Positions 1 to 12,734 of a stretch of 64,000 bases of DNA are shown piece by piece. The notes below the pieces were generated by a model. That model saw only the letters and a list, made by a program, of their open reading frames with translations, made no database searches and had not been told where the DNA came from. This stretch comes from Azolla caroliniana (Eukaryota > Polypodiophyta), in contig JBHGNT010000021.1 in the NCBI GenBank assembly GCA_043228905.1, positions 3,844,001 to 3,908,000 on the forward strand, in the 5' to 3' direction. The stretch's first letter is position 1, and each line of letters starts with the position of its first letter. The position numbers and the translations under genes are program-made.

Positions 1-148
1 GCTGATTGTCAGATTTTTTACCTGCATTCTGATGATGTCAAATTAGGCTGATTTGAGCTCAGTATGAGTCCTATTATTTGAACATTGTCATCATTGTTCA
101 GCTGTCGAGTTTTCTTTGGCATTCTATTAATTTCAATCACACATATTT

Positions 149-800
149 GAGCACACAGTAATAGTCTGGTTTGTGTTTTAGTTGTTTATTCTTGGAGCAA
201 AATGGTTAATGCTCTGATATATTTTTAGAGATGTTTTTTGGTAATGGGTCTTCACACTCAAGACTGAACCACATTATTGAAATGGTTTGTCCAACTATTT
301 GCTGTTGTAGAATATATTGGCAATCTTGTTTTTCTGTGATGGTGATAAACACTTTAATACTTTAACCCCTGTCTAATTGTTATGAATTTTTGTAGCATTA
401 TAATCATGCTAAATCAAGTTTTTGAGCACACATTGGATATTTATGTATGGAACAAAGTGGTTAATGGGAATGTGCATTAATGAAATGCGTTGTTCTCAAG
501 TGTTTTCTTCTTTAAATGTGTGAATATTTCCTGGAAATAACATTTACTGATGGATCCCATAATGAAGACCTAACTGCATTATTGAAATCGTTTGTCCAAA
601 GAAATGGCTGCTGTGCAATATATTAGCAATGCATGATTTTGCGTGAAGATGACATCTGTTTTTTGACTGTGCTGATTCTATGGAAGAGTAGAACTTATGG
701 TCTCAAAACAACCACCCTTAGGGTGATAGGGAGCTTCATAACCAAGGCAAAACTGTATTATCGAAATGATTTGCGCAACTATTTTCTGCTCTAAAACTTG
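149..800. repeat. Diverged tandem repeats upstream of eIF4G
   Basis: Similar blocks recur with a spacing of roughly 180-310 bp. The block around ATTATTGAAATGGTTTGTCC at 270-290 returns near 579 and, more diverged, near 758. A second block containing TGAGCACACA followed by a GGTTAATG stretch occurs at about 150-210 and 424-470. No open reading frame or splice pattern supports coding here. This is probably 5' flank or a 5' leader intron of the eIF4G gene. Confidence 0.55.
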
Positions 801-880
801 TTGATAAGTTTTATTTGATTGTATTAATAGTTTGATGCATTACAAAATATATTCTTATTATAAGACTTCACTTAGCAAGT

Positions 881-3800
881 ATGAGGCATTATGGCAATGA
901 CAGTTCAAAGCGGTCCACTGGAGCAAATGGCCAAACAAGAGGACATTCATCTGGTAATCATGAGGCCGACAATCAGAAGGCTCAACAAAACACAACTCAG
1001 TACCAAGGGCAGGCTCATGGTCAGATGATGTTCTCATTACAAGATGTTTTTTGCATGTGAAATGCTGTGTATAATGTTAATATGCTTTTTTCATTATTTC
1101 AGGAGCAAAGTCTTCTACGCCGTCAAGCAATGGGAATGCACCCAGACAATCAAAAACTGTGCCACCATTGACCTCCATTGGTTCCGCAGACCCTATACCA
1201 GCTATCTCAAAGCCAGGTTTGCATAGTTAGCATAGTCTCTTCTTATTACCTATTCATAATGCACTATTAATTGTTTAAATAAAACAGAATCAGCATGGAG
1301 CTCTGCCCATCCTCAACTATCATTCCAATTTGGAAGCATAGGAGCAACTTTCGTGCACACTGGAGTGCAGGTCCGTTTCTATTATAAGTTGAAGGGTTCT
1401 CTTCTTAGTATTGTAATTTTTCATGATTTATATAATCCTTGTATTCTGTCAGATTCCTGCACGAACAAGCTCGGCTCCACCAGACATTGAAGAACAAAAG
1501 CAAGACCAAGCACGATACACGGTAATTAATGCAGTAGGGACAAAAGGAAATGTTCCTTCTGTAGGACAGCATCAAGGAGTAAGGCCACAGTCGCAACAAT
1601 CTGGAGGACATCATCAGCAATCCACGAGGCCTCAGGTTCAGCAAACAGGTGCTGCATTGCCTGCAGGTATACCACAAACACAATATATTCACAACCAGCC
1701 TCATCAGCACCCTGTTCAGATACAGATACCACAGACTAATCCTCATGTACAAGTTCAAACTAATCCCCCACATATGCCAATGCAAACCCATTTTGTTCCT
1801 CCGCAAACTCAGCAACAAGGGCTTGTTCAACTCCCTTACCCACCAGTGCAGTTCCCGGGTCGTAACATACCAAATCAGATGTTGGGGCCACAGTTTGCTT
1901 CCATGCCACCTCAACAAATTCATCAGATACCTCATCAGCTTTCTGGACCCTCTGCTGCTCCATTAGGTCCAGGAATGGCAGGTTCTCCTTATGGAATGGT
2001 TCAGGTGCCCAATCATTTCATTCAACCCCGTACAAGTAGGGCTGTGAAAATTGTGAATCCGCAGACTCAAGAGGTATTGAAGTTTGATTCAAAAATAAAA
2101 CACGACTCTTTGAATGAAAGTACAACGTCATCTTTGTCCCAAGGGAGATTGGCAGGAAGTGGACAGTCCAGGCTGAATTTGAGCTATGCTAATGCTCATC
2201 ATCACAGCAACCAAGATGCATATTCTTCACAGCAAAATGGGGCATATGTCCCTGGCTTGAAGAATCATCATCAGCAAACTGAGCAAGGAACAGAACCGCA
2301 GAAGCAAAATTTCACTGAGACTTTTCATGGCAAGGCAGTGTCTTCTCCAAGTATTGTGGCAACCACAGGGAGTGTAAATGCGGAAAATATTGGAATGAGT
2401 CCTCATGTAGCAACACAATCTGCTGCAATTTTATTGGATGAAGATAAGAATTTATATTTGGATAAGAGTGAAAAAACCTCAGCTGTACCTATTTTGGAAG
2501 CTACTGAACAAGCTAAGGAAAATGTAATCAATGTGGAAATAGAAATGAATAGCAAAGAACAAAAATCTGATTCCTCTGATCGGTTGTCAGCACTGTTCAT
2601 TAAGGATGGTGGACAATTGGAGGAACAATCTAAGGAAGCCCAACTGGATCCCACATCATTAGGAACGCTAACAACCAAAGACACTGTGAAAGTGCCTGAA
2701 CAAGTAAAAGAGGACCAGGGAGATCCTGTTTTATTGAAAGATGCCTGCGAAATTGATTCAGTGCCAGAAATAAGTCATGGAAACAAGAAAAAGGAGTTGT
2801 TATTGGAAATCTATTCAGCAGATGCACAGGAGGTGGGAAAGGTTCAGGTTGAAGCCAGAAGGCAACCTGAGGATAAGTTGCAAGATGGATATGCTGTGAA
2901 AAGCATGCCGCTGAAACCTGAGGATCAGGCCAAGGATCAAGCAGTGGTACCTACAGCTTCAAAAGAAGGTATAAATTCTAAAGAAGGAGAAAATTTGAAA
3001 GAATGGGCAGAACCAAAGAAAGGGGCAGACTTGAAAGAAGAGTCAGATTTGAAAGAAATAATAGAATTTAATGCAATCATAACATCTACTGGTAGTATAG
3101 ATTTGATTGCACAAGATAATAATATGGCAGTTGCAACACAGCAAACTGAGGTGGATATCCCAGCACCTGCCAAGGAAGATGAGGGGAAGGAAATAGAAGG
3201 TGGCGCTAATGCATTAGAGGATTCTCTGTCAAGCCTCAGACTTGAGCCATTGGTAAATAAATCTCCAAGAGACAATGCTATTTTTGATGAGTCAGTAAAT
3301 TGTGATGCTTCCAGCCAAGGCAGAAGCATAGATGAACAATCAGCCATAGGAAAAGTTCAAGATGTACATCATATTGGTTCTGTCGTGCTTCCAATTTTGG
3401 ATATAAGTCTGGGACCAGACAAAAGTATGCAGCAAGTGCAGATGATGGATAATTTGAACAATGGGACTGCTGTGTCTACAACAAAAGGTGAAGCTGCCTC
3501 AGGAGAGATACATGTTCCTGTTGCTCTCGACACCAGGCAAGGGGGCAAGAAAAAGAAGATGAAGGATATTTTGGCTAAAGCAGATGCAGCAGGAAACACT
3601 GCTGATTTATACAATGCCTACAAAGCTCCAGAAGAGAAGAAACATGAAGCAAAAGTTTCAAAAGTGGATGACGCAAAACCTTCAAGTGCAGAATCTGTAA
3701 ATGGGTCAACTGTGCCTGATGAGAGTCCTGCATCTAAAGAACTTGAAGACTGGGAGGATGCAGTGGAACTTCCAACTCCCAAGACCTCATCAATGGCAGA

Positions 3801-6800
3801 AGCAGTTGGTAGGGGTAGCAAGTCTGCAAATGAAATGTACACTAGAGATTTCTTGCTGACATTCAAAGATCAGCATCTGGATCTTCCTGTTGACTTCGAT
3901 ATGAAACCAGAAATCATTGACTTGCTTGTCAATCCTCATCTTGTTAATCAACAGCTCTCCAATAAGACCCTTGATCGCCAGCTTAGTGGTGGCTCAAGAC
4001 GTGGTATGCTTGATGAAGATCGATGGCCGAGACAACCACAGGGTTTGCACTCTCCATCATGGCCAGAAAATTATATGGACATGGGTCCTCCAGGTGGATT
4101 CCGTCCGGGTGGTGCACCCGGTCTCATTCCTCGGATGCCCCCAAATACTCGTCCAGGAATTTCAATGGTACCCATATCCCCAGGATTAATTCCTGGGAAA
4201 CCCTCCACACCATCGCCAATCACTGGTCTTGTTAGGCCAAACACTGTCGATTCTGATAGATGGCAGAGGATGCCAACTGGGCAAAAAGGGCTTATTCCAT
4301 CCCCACACAACCCGTTACCAGCTGTACACAAGGCTGAAAAAAGATATGAAGTTGGTAAGAATACTGATGAAGAGGAGGTGAAGCAAAGGCAAATTAAAGG
4401 AATACTTAATAAGCTGACACCACAGAACTTTGATAAACTTTTTGAGAAAGTTAATGATGTGAATATTCAGTCAGCTGCTGCTCTAAATGGTGTGATATCA
4501 CAGATTTTTGATAAGGCACTCACAGAGCCAACTTTTTGTGAGATGTATGCAAAATTCTGCAAACAGCTAGCTTCGCATATGCCAGAGTTTCTTGAAGCTG
4601 ATGAAAAAGTTACATTTAAGAGGGTTCTATTAAACAAATGTCAAGAAGAGTTTCACAAGGGCGAGAAAGAGCAGGCTGAGGCTTCAAAAGTGGAGGAGGG
4701 GAAGGAGCTGAGTCTAGAAGAACGTGAGGAGAGGCGTATTAAAGGAAAGAGACGGATGCTTGGAAACATCCGATTTATTGGAGAATTATATAAAAAACAA
4801 ATGCTGACAGAACGGATCATGCATGAATGCATCATAAAGCTGTTGGGGGAATTTGAGAATCCAGAGGAAGAAGATGTTGAAGCGTTATGCAAATTAGTGA
4901 GCACCATTGGTCATATGATTGATCAACCAAAGGCAAAGGAACATATGGAGGCCTACTTTGATAGGTTTGATAGGTTATCTCATAATCAAAAGCTCTCCTC
5001 CCGTATAAGGTTCATGCTGAGGGATGTCATTGATCTTCGAAGGAATGGTTGGCAAGAGAGAAGGAAAGTTGATGGTCCAAAGAAGATAGAAGAAGTACAT
5101 CGAGATGCTGTGCAAGAGAGGCAGGCTACTGTTGCACAAGCAGGTCGTCTTTCTCGTGGACCGAGTATGGGCACATCAGCTGGGAGAAGGATCATACCTC
5201 CATCAGACTTTCCCATACGTGGTCCCTCATCACCCATGTTTTCTCCAACAACACCAATTGGTGGTTCTCAGACAGGTGGCCATAGAGGACTTCCATCTTA
5301 TGCTGGTGGCCGAAGCTCAATTTTGCAAGATGTACGGATGGAAGAAAGGTTATCTGCGGACAATAGATCCCTCCCAATGCCCTTATCCCAGCGTCCATTA
5401 GATGAGGCCCCACTAACACTTGGTCCTCAAGGTGGTCTTGGCAGGGGTATGCGTGGCCAAACTGAAGTCAGACGTTTTGGTCCAGCTTCAATGGCAGCCT
5501 ACAGCTCTGGTTCAGTTCTTGGAGTTGAAAGGCCTCACACTCCACCTGAAAAGCCTATCCTGGACAAACCAGATAGATATGTGCCTGGACCTTCCATTAA
5601 AGGCTCACACAACCTTGAACGCACTCTCAGTGATAGAGCTGTCAGTACATCTGCATCATTTGCTGAACATCATCAGCAACAGAGCAGTAGACCACCCACA
5701 GAACCTTTGTCTGTGCCTCTGGATGAAGATCAGCTGATTAAGCAAAGTAAAGGTGCTTTGGTAGAGTATTTCAGGTTTGTCTTTGTTATCAGTTGATCTG
5801 CTCTTTTCTTTGGCTTTCTTTAATTTAAGAAAAATTGTATTTTAAATGTCGAATTCTTGATGACAGTGCCCGAGATGTGAAGGAAGTAATGCGGTGCATT
5901 GAAGAATTAAGGGCTCCCAAGTTCTATTCTACGATGGTGTATATATGGATATTTCTTGCTTTGGAAAAGAAGGAATTGGAAAGAGATATTTTCATAACTC
6001 TGCTAATTAGCTTATGCAAATCTGAGCCTTTTCTGCTCAATCTGGATACAGTTTTCCTGGGGTAAGTGATGTACTATTTCTCAGAAGGTTCTGGACATGA
6101 TAGCTGTCGTGGTGCACATTTATAATATATTTTAATTGCATTTACCAAGAGATATAAACACAAATTATACTGTGAACATGCACGCAAAGGAATTCTCATG
6201 TGCAGTCATGTAATCTTCTAGAACAGAATAAAGCGTGATAAATCTTAGATGATAATGGAGTTGCACCTGAAAATAGTGAAATAGGATACTCAATATCTGA
6301 TGTGCATAGTGTGATATATAACTGGGTGCTTTGAGATCTTCTTGGTTCAAACTTTTGTTTGGTTAGGATGCTAGGATTTTAAGAAAAGAGTCATATCTTA
6401 CATGACTTGAACTTTGTTTTTGGTTCCGCAAACATGATTGTCTTATACATGTTTTGCTTGAAACAGGGAGTGCATTTTTGTTTTTCTGCTGCTAGAACTG
6501 TCTGGTTTCAATTGAGTCAATATTTATAGTCTCAAAGATATAAGTGAGCACTAATACAACATTTAGCCAGCAATTAAGAACACAATGTTTAACTGTTGTA
6601 GCCAAAAAATATATATTTTTGGAGTCTGAGATGTTACATCCAAATGTTTATAACAGCTTTCAGATGGCTATAGAGAATCTGGAAGATTTTTCAATGGATG
6701 TACCAAAGGCACCCCAATATCTGATTGGAATGTTTAAGAAGCTTATTTCAGAAGAAGTCTTATCAATGGAGCAAGTTTCAGATTTGATTAAAAAAACTGA

Positions 6801-9640
6801 TTTGATTCATTCCCTTGATATTGTAGGACAGGTAAAATTATAGATTCATTCAAGAGACTTGGTATTCCTATTTTTGCATCAACATATTTGTTCCTATGTA
6901 TTTTTTGAAGTGCTCATTTGTTTCGTGACATCCACATTTTATTATATGGTTCTCAGTCTGTCTAGATGTCTCCTTGTACAGGATGCTGATAAGCATGGAC
7001 CATCGAACATTCAACATTTAGAGAATAAACTGTCAGAATATTTAAAAGGAAACGATCCTGTTTCTGAGATAGAAAAATGGCTGGAGGTCAGTTGAGTGGC
7101 CTTGGTGTCAGGTAATTTTTGAAGATTAGGTGCTTGATATTGTATTTAATTTATCACTGCTTTATTTGTTACAGGAAAATGCAAAATCTGAAATGCAGTC
7201 GAGTTCGAGTTTTTTAAGGATGCTGATGACTCATGTTTTAAGACATTCTGTACCTGCTGCCTATGAGGTATAAGCAGCATTTAGGAAATTTTTCTTTTAT
7301 CATATCTTGAACTCTGGTTTGTTCTACATAAAAATTCCTAACATGTAATTTGCAGCCATTAATTCTTGTAAAATGGGAATGACGGTTAGATTAATTGAAT
7401 ATGATATACAATTAACTGGTTAAGCCAGCCACGTTTGTATAAGTAATTGCAGTTGATAGTACATACATGGTCACCTTTATGGGAAGGATGTTCTCACCAC
7501 GGCTCCTGCCACTCTACATAGGAGATATTAAATGCCTAATCAGCTATCATTGTCACTGTATCAAGCATCTTGAACTGAATAGCCCAGTGGATGTAGACTA
7601 CTACCCAAGCTACACATTTGCCATGCCTTGCAGTTGGCTATACCTACCCGTTTTGCTATACCCTGAGAATACATATATGTAACCCTTCCAAAAACAAGTA
7701 CATGTGAATCTAGAAATGAGCTTGCTCTAGCTTGTCATCTTTAACATTGTGGCCCTTTATTTCGTCAATCCCTTGGCAAAGTTGCTTATAGACTGCATCT
7801 TCAATGCCCCTTGAAACTTCGACGGCGATTTTGAGGTTTATCCCAAACTAGCAATGCATTGTGTTGATTGGCTAACATGTTTTGAGTGAATTATCTATTG
7901 AAGATTTAAATGGTGTCATTAATATATTTTTGTTTCTCTATTTTGAAAGTCTTTATTTGATTGGAATGTATAGGTGATTTTGAGGTTTTATAACAAAATA
8001 ACGTTGGGGGATATTTTGATTTTAACTCGAACGTATGGATATACATTTCTTGATTTTGGCTGCATCTAAAACTTTTCCTTCCTCATCTGTAGCTTAATTT
8101 TATTTGAGTAGACAATGCTGTTTCAACATAACATGGTTTTGAGTTTTAAAATTAATTTATTCTATTTTTCTGCAGAAAGAACATCAGCAGATTCTCAAAG
8201 AAAGTGTTTCTCAGTACAGGAAACTGCTTAGAAGGTTTGCAGTGGATCAAGATAAGCAACGGCAATGTATGTCTCATTCGTTGTTTCATGTTCTCTAGAA
8301 GTGTTGAATTGCTTTTAAATGTTCAATTATATCGTCCTGATTGATAGCCTTCAGGTTAAACTTGGAAATGAACCCAGCTAGTCTGGGTTGCATTGTCAGA
8401 CTTCAAAGCTTATCATGTTGTTGTCATGCCAACTTTGAGTACATAGTTATACTTGTCTGATAGTTTAAGCAATATGCTGTAGCCATCATTGTAATCCGAC
8501 TTAGCAGTTAAGTCAACCGAGTCATGCTATCCACATATCAGGGTGTCATATTTAAGTTCTCTGATTGTCTATTATCAAATGTTGATAAACAAAGTATAAT
8601 CCACTTTGTGTTGATGAGAACATACTCTATAGCAATAGTTTGATGGGCACATTCCTATATATGATTCAAAGACTTTATAAGGGAACACATTTTTTAATGA
8701 TGTGCTTCCCAATAATGAAGCATTCAAAATGTGTTTGTTTTTATTCTCCATGTTCATGCAATTATGCTTTTTGGTTTTACCTCTTTCCTTTTTAAATTTG
8801 CTTTTATTTTGATATTCTCTAATACAATTTTCTATGCTAGACATTGTTGCCATGCAGCTCTTTGTCCATGATATGGCTCATCCGGCAGGCTTAATGACTG
8901 ATTTGTGTAGTACTTTCTATGATGAAGAGGTTTGTGTAAAAATAGCTAGTGTAGTTGGATTTTACAGCACAGGATGGGTCACCATTCTGTTTCCCAACCT
9001 ACTCACTTGCTCCTAATTGTGTTGCAGGTAATATCTGAGTCTGCATATATGAAGTGGGAAGATGATGTCAGAGATACCACCGTTGGAAGGGAGCAGGTAA
9101 GTCCCTCTCTCTGTAGGTGATGTTGCCTGCTGTGGATGCCTGATGTATCATTGTCACCATCTCTTATAATTGTTTACCACTTGCACTCGCTGATTTTGTA
9201 GTTTTCAGCTTAGGTCTTACAGCATTTTCTTCTTGTTATAGGTTGCTTTGACGTCTTGCTAGTTTCTGTCCATTATCTCATGTTCTCAGTCGCCTGAGGA
9301 TGATGACCTATATCATCTCTCTCTAGTTTCTCTATCATAATAACATAACTTGATGTCTAACCCTATATAATCTGTGTACCTGAAGCATATCCATTTTGAG
9401 GTTATGAAGTTATGAACACCTAGATTTTCTGGTGTATTAATTTTTACTTGATTTAAAGGCATCTGCATAGTTTTTACTTTGTTGCACATGTTCATACAAA
9501 AGTTTATTTCATTTCATTCCCTCACTGGACTTGAATATGTAATAGCCTTAACTTGGAATCTCTTTGACATTCTGTTGCAGGCCCTTAGGGATGTATTTAG
9601 GTGGCTGGCTTGGTTGAAAACGGCACCCGAATTGAGTTAG
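881..9640 (+). CDS. eIF4G: Eukaryotic translation initiation factor 4G (MIF4G, MA3 and W2 domains)
   Basis: Scaffold of the cytoplasmic cap-binding complex eIF4F, bridging eIF4E, eIF4A and eIF3. Exons by my reading: 881-1019, 1103-1216, 1288-1370, 1453-5774, 5867-6061, 6657-6831, 6982-7086, 7175-7267, 8176-8266, 8841-8929, 9028-9096, 9581-9640. The sum is 5535 nt (1844 aa) and all phases agree. The first exon is the least certain; an upstream coding exon is possible. The N-terminal half is Gln/Pro-rich, with a plant-type SRAVKIVNPQTQE block near residue 306. An eIF4E-binding motif YTRDFLL lies near residue 907. MIF4G spans about 1090-1315 (NKLTPQNFDKLF), followed by a GPKKIEEVHRDA linker. MA3 spans about 1545-1675. 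A W2 HEAT domain ends the protein, with FYDEEVISESAYMKW and a final FRWLAWL. The W2 domain is unusual, since plant eIF4G is normally described as ending after MA3. Family assignment is secure; the exact start is not. Confidence 0.93.
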
Positions 9641-10168
9641 ACTGATGAATTTTGAGGAAGGCTATGTAACAGTATTGTTTTTGGAACAGACCCTTCTAAA
9701 GTGGGAGCGGATTCTGTACAGAAATAACGGAGACACATGCAGCTGAGGTGGATGGATGGCTATTATTTGACTTAATAATTAGTCAATGTTCACTAACATT
9801 TTGTTCGATCCACAAATATCATAGTTCTGAAATTGTTCATGTTACCTGTTGTATATTTAATCTGAGTGTTCCGTTCATTACTTTCACTCTCTCTCTCTCT
9901 TTTGTTAAACAGTTTAACTAGGGAGGGAGATTTGTTATAATTAAAAAGTGCTCAGGTGGAATTGAGAAAATACCATACATGACATTCTATATTTTTTGTG
10001 CTTTTAAGGATAAATTGACTAGAGCACCATTACTTGACAGGTTAATTCGTTGGTAATAGTGGTGACACATACCCAAACATCCTATGAGAAGATTAAAATC
10101 CAGAAGTCTTTGCTCTCTCTTGGATGTATGGTTTCTCACCTGTTCAAACATCAAAGCAGCCAGGGCGT
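9641..10168 (+). other. eIF4G 3' UTR and intergenic DNA
   Basis: The sequence after the eIF4G stop is AT-rich with a CT-repeat near 9890 and no plausible coding frame. The 3' UTR end is not marked by a clear canonical polyadenylation signal. No other feature is seen. Confidence 0.5.
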
Positions 10169-10519
10169 GAACAAATCTGACATCTTTTTATTAATGGGGT
10201 GTAGTCTGTCCTCGATCTATTTCCTAGCCAGTTTAAAATCTGCACTTTAATAAGTTGTTTTAATAAATGGCAATACGAGCTTGGCAACTTCATGTCATAT
10301 GATTGTGATCTAATAATAAACGATTAATTATAGAAATGAAAGAGAATAATGGATAAAGCATGAACAAATTTGACATCTTGTTATTAATAGTGTTGTCTGT
10401 CATCAATCCATGCTATAGCCAGTTTAAAACCTGCATTGTAGTAAGTTTTAATAAATGGCAATTCGAGCTTGGCACCCTCATGTCATGATTGTGGTAATAA
10501 TAGACAATTAATTATAGAA
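10169..10519. repeat. Direct duplication of about 165 bp
   Basis: The segment 10169-10345 (GAACAAATCTGACATC through GATTAATTATAGAAA) is repeated with scattered substitutions and small indels at 10361-10519. Shared internal words include CAGTTTAAAA and TAATAAATGGCAAT. It is noncoding and lies next to the 3' tail of the LINE fragment at 10520. Confidence 0.75.
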
Positions 10520-11529
10520 AGTAAAGAAAGAAAGAAAGAAAGAAAGATATATTAACGTCTTCTAAGGCCAAAATTGGCCCATGAGACAAATGGTGTACAA
10601 CAAAAATGGGATATTTACCCATTCATCGAAAGTAAAAATAAAAATAAGATAAAATAGAGTTTAAGCTAAATAGTTCTAAGAAAACAACAAACATGTTCTA
10701 TATAAAAAACATGTTCTACAATGAGAATGATTCTATACTAGGCCTAATTTCATTTCCATCCAAGTCTCTCGAAGAGAAGCGGGGGGTCAAAGGGTTGCCA
10801 TGATGTGGATGTGGCCCGTGGTCCCCATGTAAGAGGTACCCCAACCATAGCTTCGAGTCGACGTAGCTCACGTTCCCTTATCTTCTTAATCTTTTCTACT
10901 CCACGTTGACTTGTGTTGAAGCCCAACATCCGAGGACGTTTGGTTGCTCTTTGTATTTCTGCTTCCTCAAGGGAGAGGCCGAGTGGCATAAGTGTATCCA
11001 CATTCATCGTCTCCCCATGTTCCTGAAAAATTACACTAGGTACATGTTGATGAGTAGTAAAAGGGTTATGATTAACACTTTGTAATTTATCCTCCCTATG
11101 TTGTTTTAGCTCTAAGATATACCTACCTAGTCTCTTTACACTCGGGGTATCTAATAGTTTGGAGAGGGTGGGAGAGGGTCCTAGTATGTCTTGGTATTCC
11201 GCCCGTATCTCGGCATAAGTTGGGCACTTGCATGTGAAGTGATACTCATCCTCTATCTCTATGTGGCATAACCTACATAGCCTTTCCTCTCTAGGGACTC
11301 TATTAGCTCGACCATTCTCAATCTCAAGTTGGTGAGATGATATCCTAAGTTGTCCAATGGCCATCCTTAGTGCATTTGATAAGAAAGTATCTAGGTATCT
11401 TGGTCGTGTAATAAACCCTAACTTAGAGAAGTGCAAGAAGTGTTCCTTATAGTACACCATTTTAGATGGGAGTGGCTCTCGTGAAGATCGTAATAAAGTG
11501 ATACGCCAAGAAATATGGCAAATCTACAC
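10520..11529 (-). mobile_element. LINE 3' fragment with (CTTT)n tail
   Basis: A minus-strand coding remnant (stop at 10750, open to about 11529) encodes the C-terminal part of a non-LTR reverse-transcriptase protein. It has REERLCRLCHIEIEDEYHF followed by CKCP, a C-x2-C...H...C zinc-knuckle-like cluster typical of LINE polyprotein C-termini. Downstream on the same strand comes a 3' UTR ending in a CTTT microsatellite (AAAG on +, 10520-10547), which is the kind of tail some LINE clades leave. The element is heavily 5'-truncated: endonuclease and RT core are absent. An in-frame stop interrupts the frame just upstream of 11529. Confidence 0.7.
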
Positions 11530-11745
11530 TCGATACAAATGGAATTAATTGTCAATTCCACTCCAGCCGTCACAAGCAAGGATATTGATTTTGGACTAAT
11601 TGTGAAAGAAAAACCTTTGAAGAATAATAATTGGCATCAACATTTGTCTTGAGATGATGATTGCACCAATTGTTCACTCCATTCAACAAAAGTTGATTTG
11701 TTGGAGCGTGAAGAGACTCTCACTAATAGGACGCATCATAGTTAG

Positions 11746-12010
11746 AACATTAGTGCCCATTAACAAGGAGTAAGAAAATAAACTAGTAACCAACAACTTA
11801 CAAAGGAAGGAGGGTGCTTTATATCAAGTTGCCCTTTATCTACATTCTCTCACTAAAACGCTCACTCTCCCTCTAGCAATTTGGGGCATCCGAACATTAG
11901 TGCCCATTAACAAGGAGAAAAAAATTAAACTAGCAACCAACAACTTACAAAGGAAGGAGGGTGCTTTATATCAAGTTGCCCTTTATCTACATTCTCTCAC
12001 TAAAATGCCC
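11746..12010. repeat. Tandem duplication of about 145 bp
   Basis: A block starting ACATTAGTGCCCATTAACAA at about 11749 and running through a CTTTATCTACATTCTCTCAC stretch is repeated almost unchanged from about 11893. Both copies are noncoding. Sequence from 11530 to 12183 otherwise holds nothing recognised. Confidence 0.8.
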
Positions 12011-12183
12011 ACTCTCTTTAACAACTTGGGGAATATGGAAAGTCATTAGTTATGTGACACAGAGTTAATGTTAGAAAGTAGTGGTGACCTTTGACCTGTG
12101 AGTGTGATACATTCTCAAAAACGTGTTGACACACTAGACTCAAGTTGAGTTTGATTCTCAACACGTGCCTTCAAGCTCAATTA

Positions 12184-12713
12184 TGTCATGACCGAGTCAT
12201 GGGAAGAAGAGAACGAACCGAATCGGATAGAGTCAATGAGTATTTCGGCTAAAGCCAATAGGCTGAGGCTGAGATCGAGAATTGATTGTATAACCGATTC
12301 GGGAGACTATATTTGTAAATAGTGTACTATGTATATGAGTATATATACACTTCGGGCAAGTAGTTAGATCTATGTTATTGAATCATTATAGTTGTAACAA
12401 GTTATAGTGAGTAGTTGCCTCTGTAACAGTGAGAGAGTGAGGGTTAGCGAGTAACCCTACGGTTGTCCATCTGACGAAAGAGAGCTTCAGGTTGTTGCCT
12501 TGGAGCTTCTCATTGTACTTCCTCTCATCATAGTGATTTGTTTGGAGTTTGTGGACTCCATGTGTTTTTTCCCCCTTTTTCGGGTCTTTCCACGTTAAAT
12601 ATTCTGTATCTCTGTCTTTTTTTCAGTTTTTTTGTCTGTGCACTGTCATTGTCGATTGTTTGCACCCGAACATACGTACGAGTAATTGGTTGTGGCTGGT
12701 TCTGATCCTAACA
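12184..12713 (+). mobile_element. Solo LTR, Copia type (probable)
   Basis: The segment begins TGTCATGACC and ends CCTAACA, the TG...CA arrangement of LTRs. It carries a TATA-like run (TATATATACACTTCGGGC, about 12340). It also carries internal blocks shared with the other Copia LTRs in this window: a GTTGCCT block, CATAGTGATTTGTTTGGAG near 12530, and a TTTCCACGTTAAA block near 12586. Its orientation is opposite to the adjacent Copia pol fragment, so it is a separate insertion. No perfect 5-bp target duplication is seen. A 12-bp direct repeat CTCAATTATGTC lies at about 12176 and 12736, around the element. Confidence 0.6.
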
Positions 12714-12734
12714 ATTTATTAGGTCGGCTACCAC

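Noticed and set aside
1405-1935. 176-codon minus-strand frame opposite eIF4G exon 4
   Set aside because: A shadow of the repetitive Gln/His/Pro codons of the eIF4G N-terminal region; no domain.
7467-7682. 71-codon + frame in an eIF4G intron (7268-8175)
   Set aside because: It lies wholly within an intron supported by phase and has no homology that I recognise.
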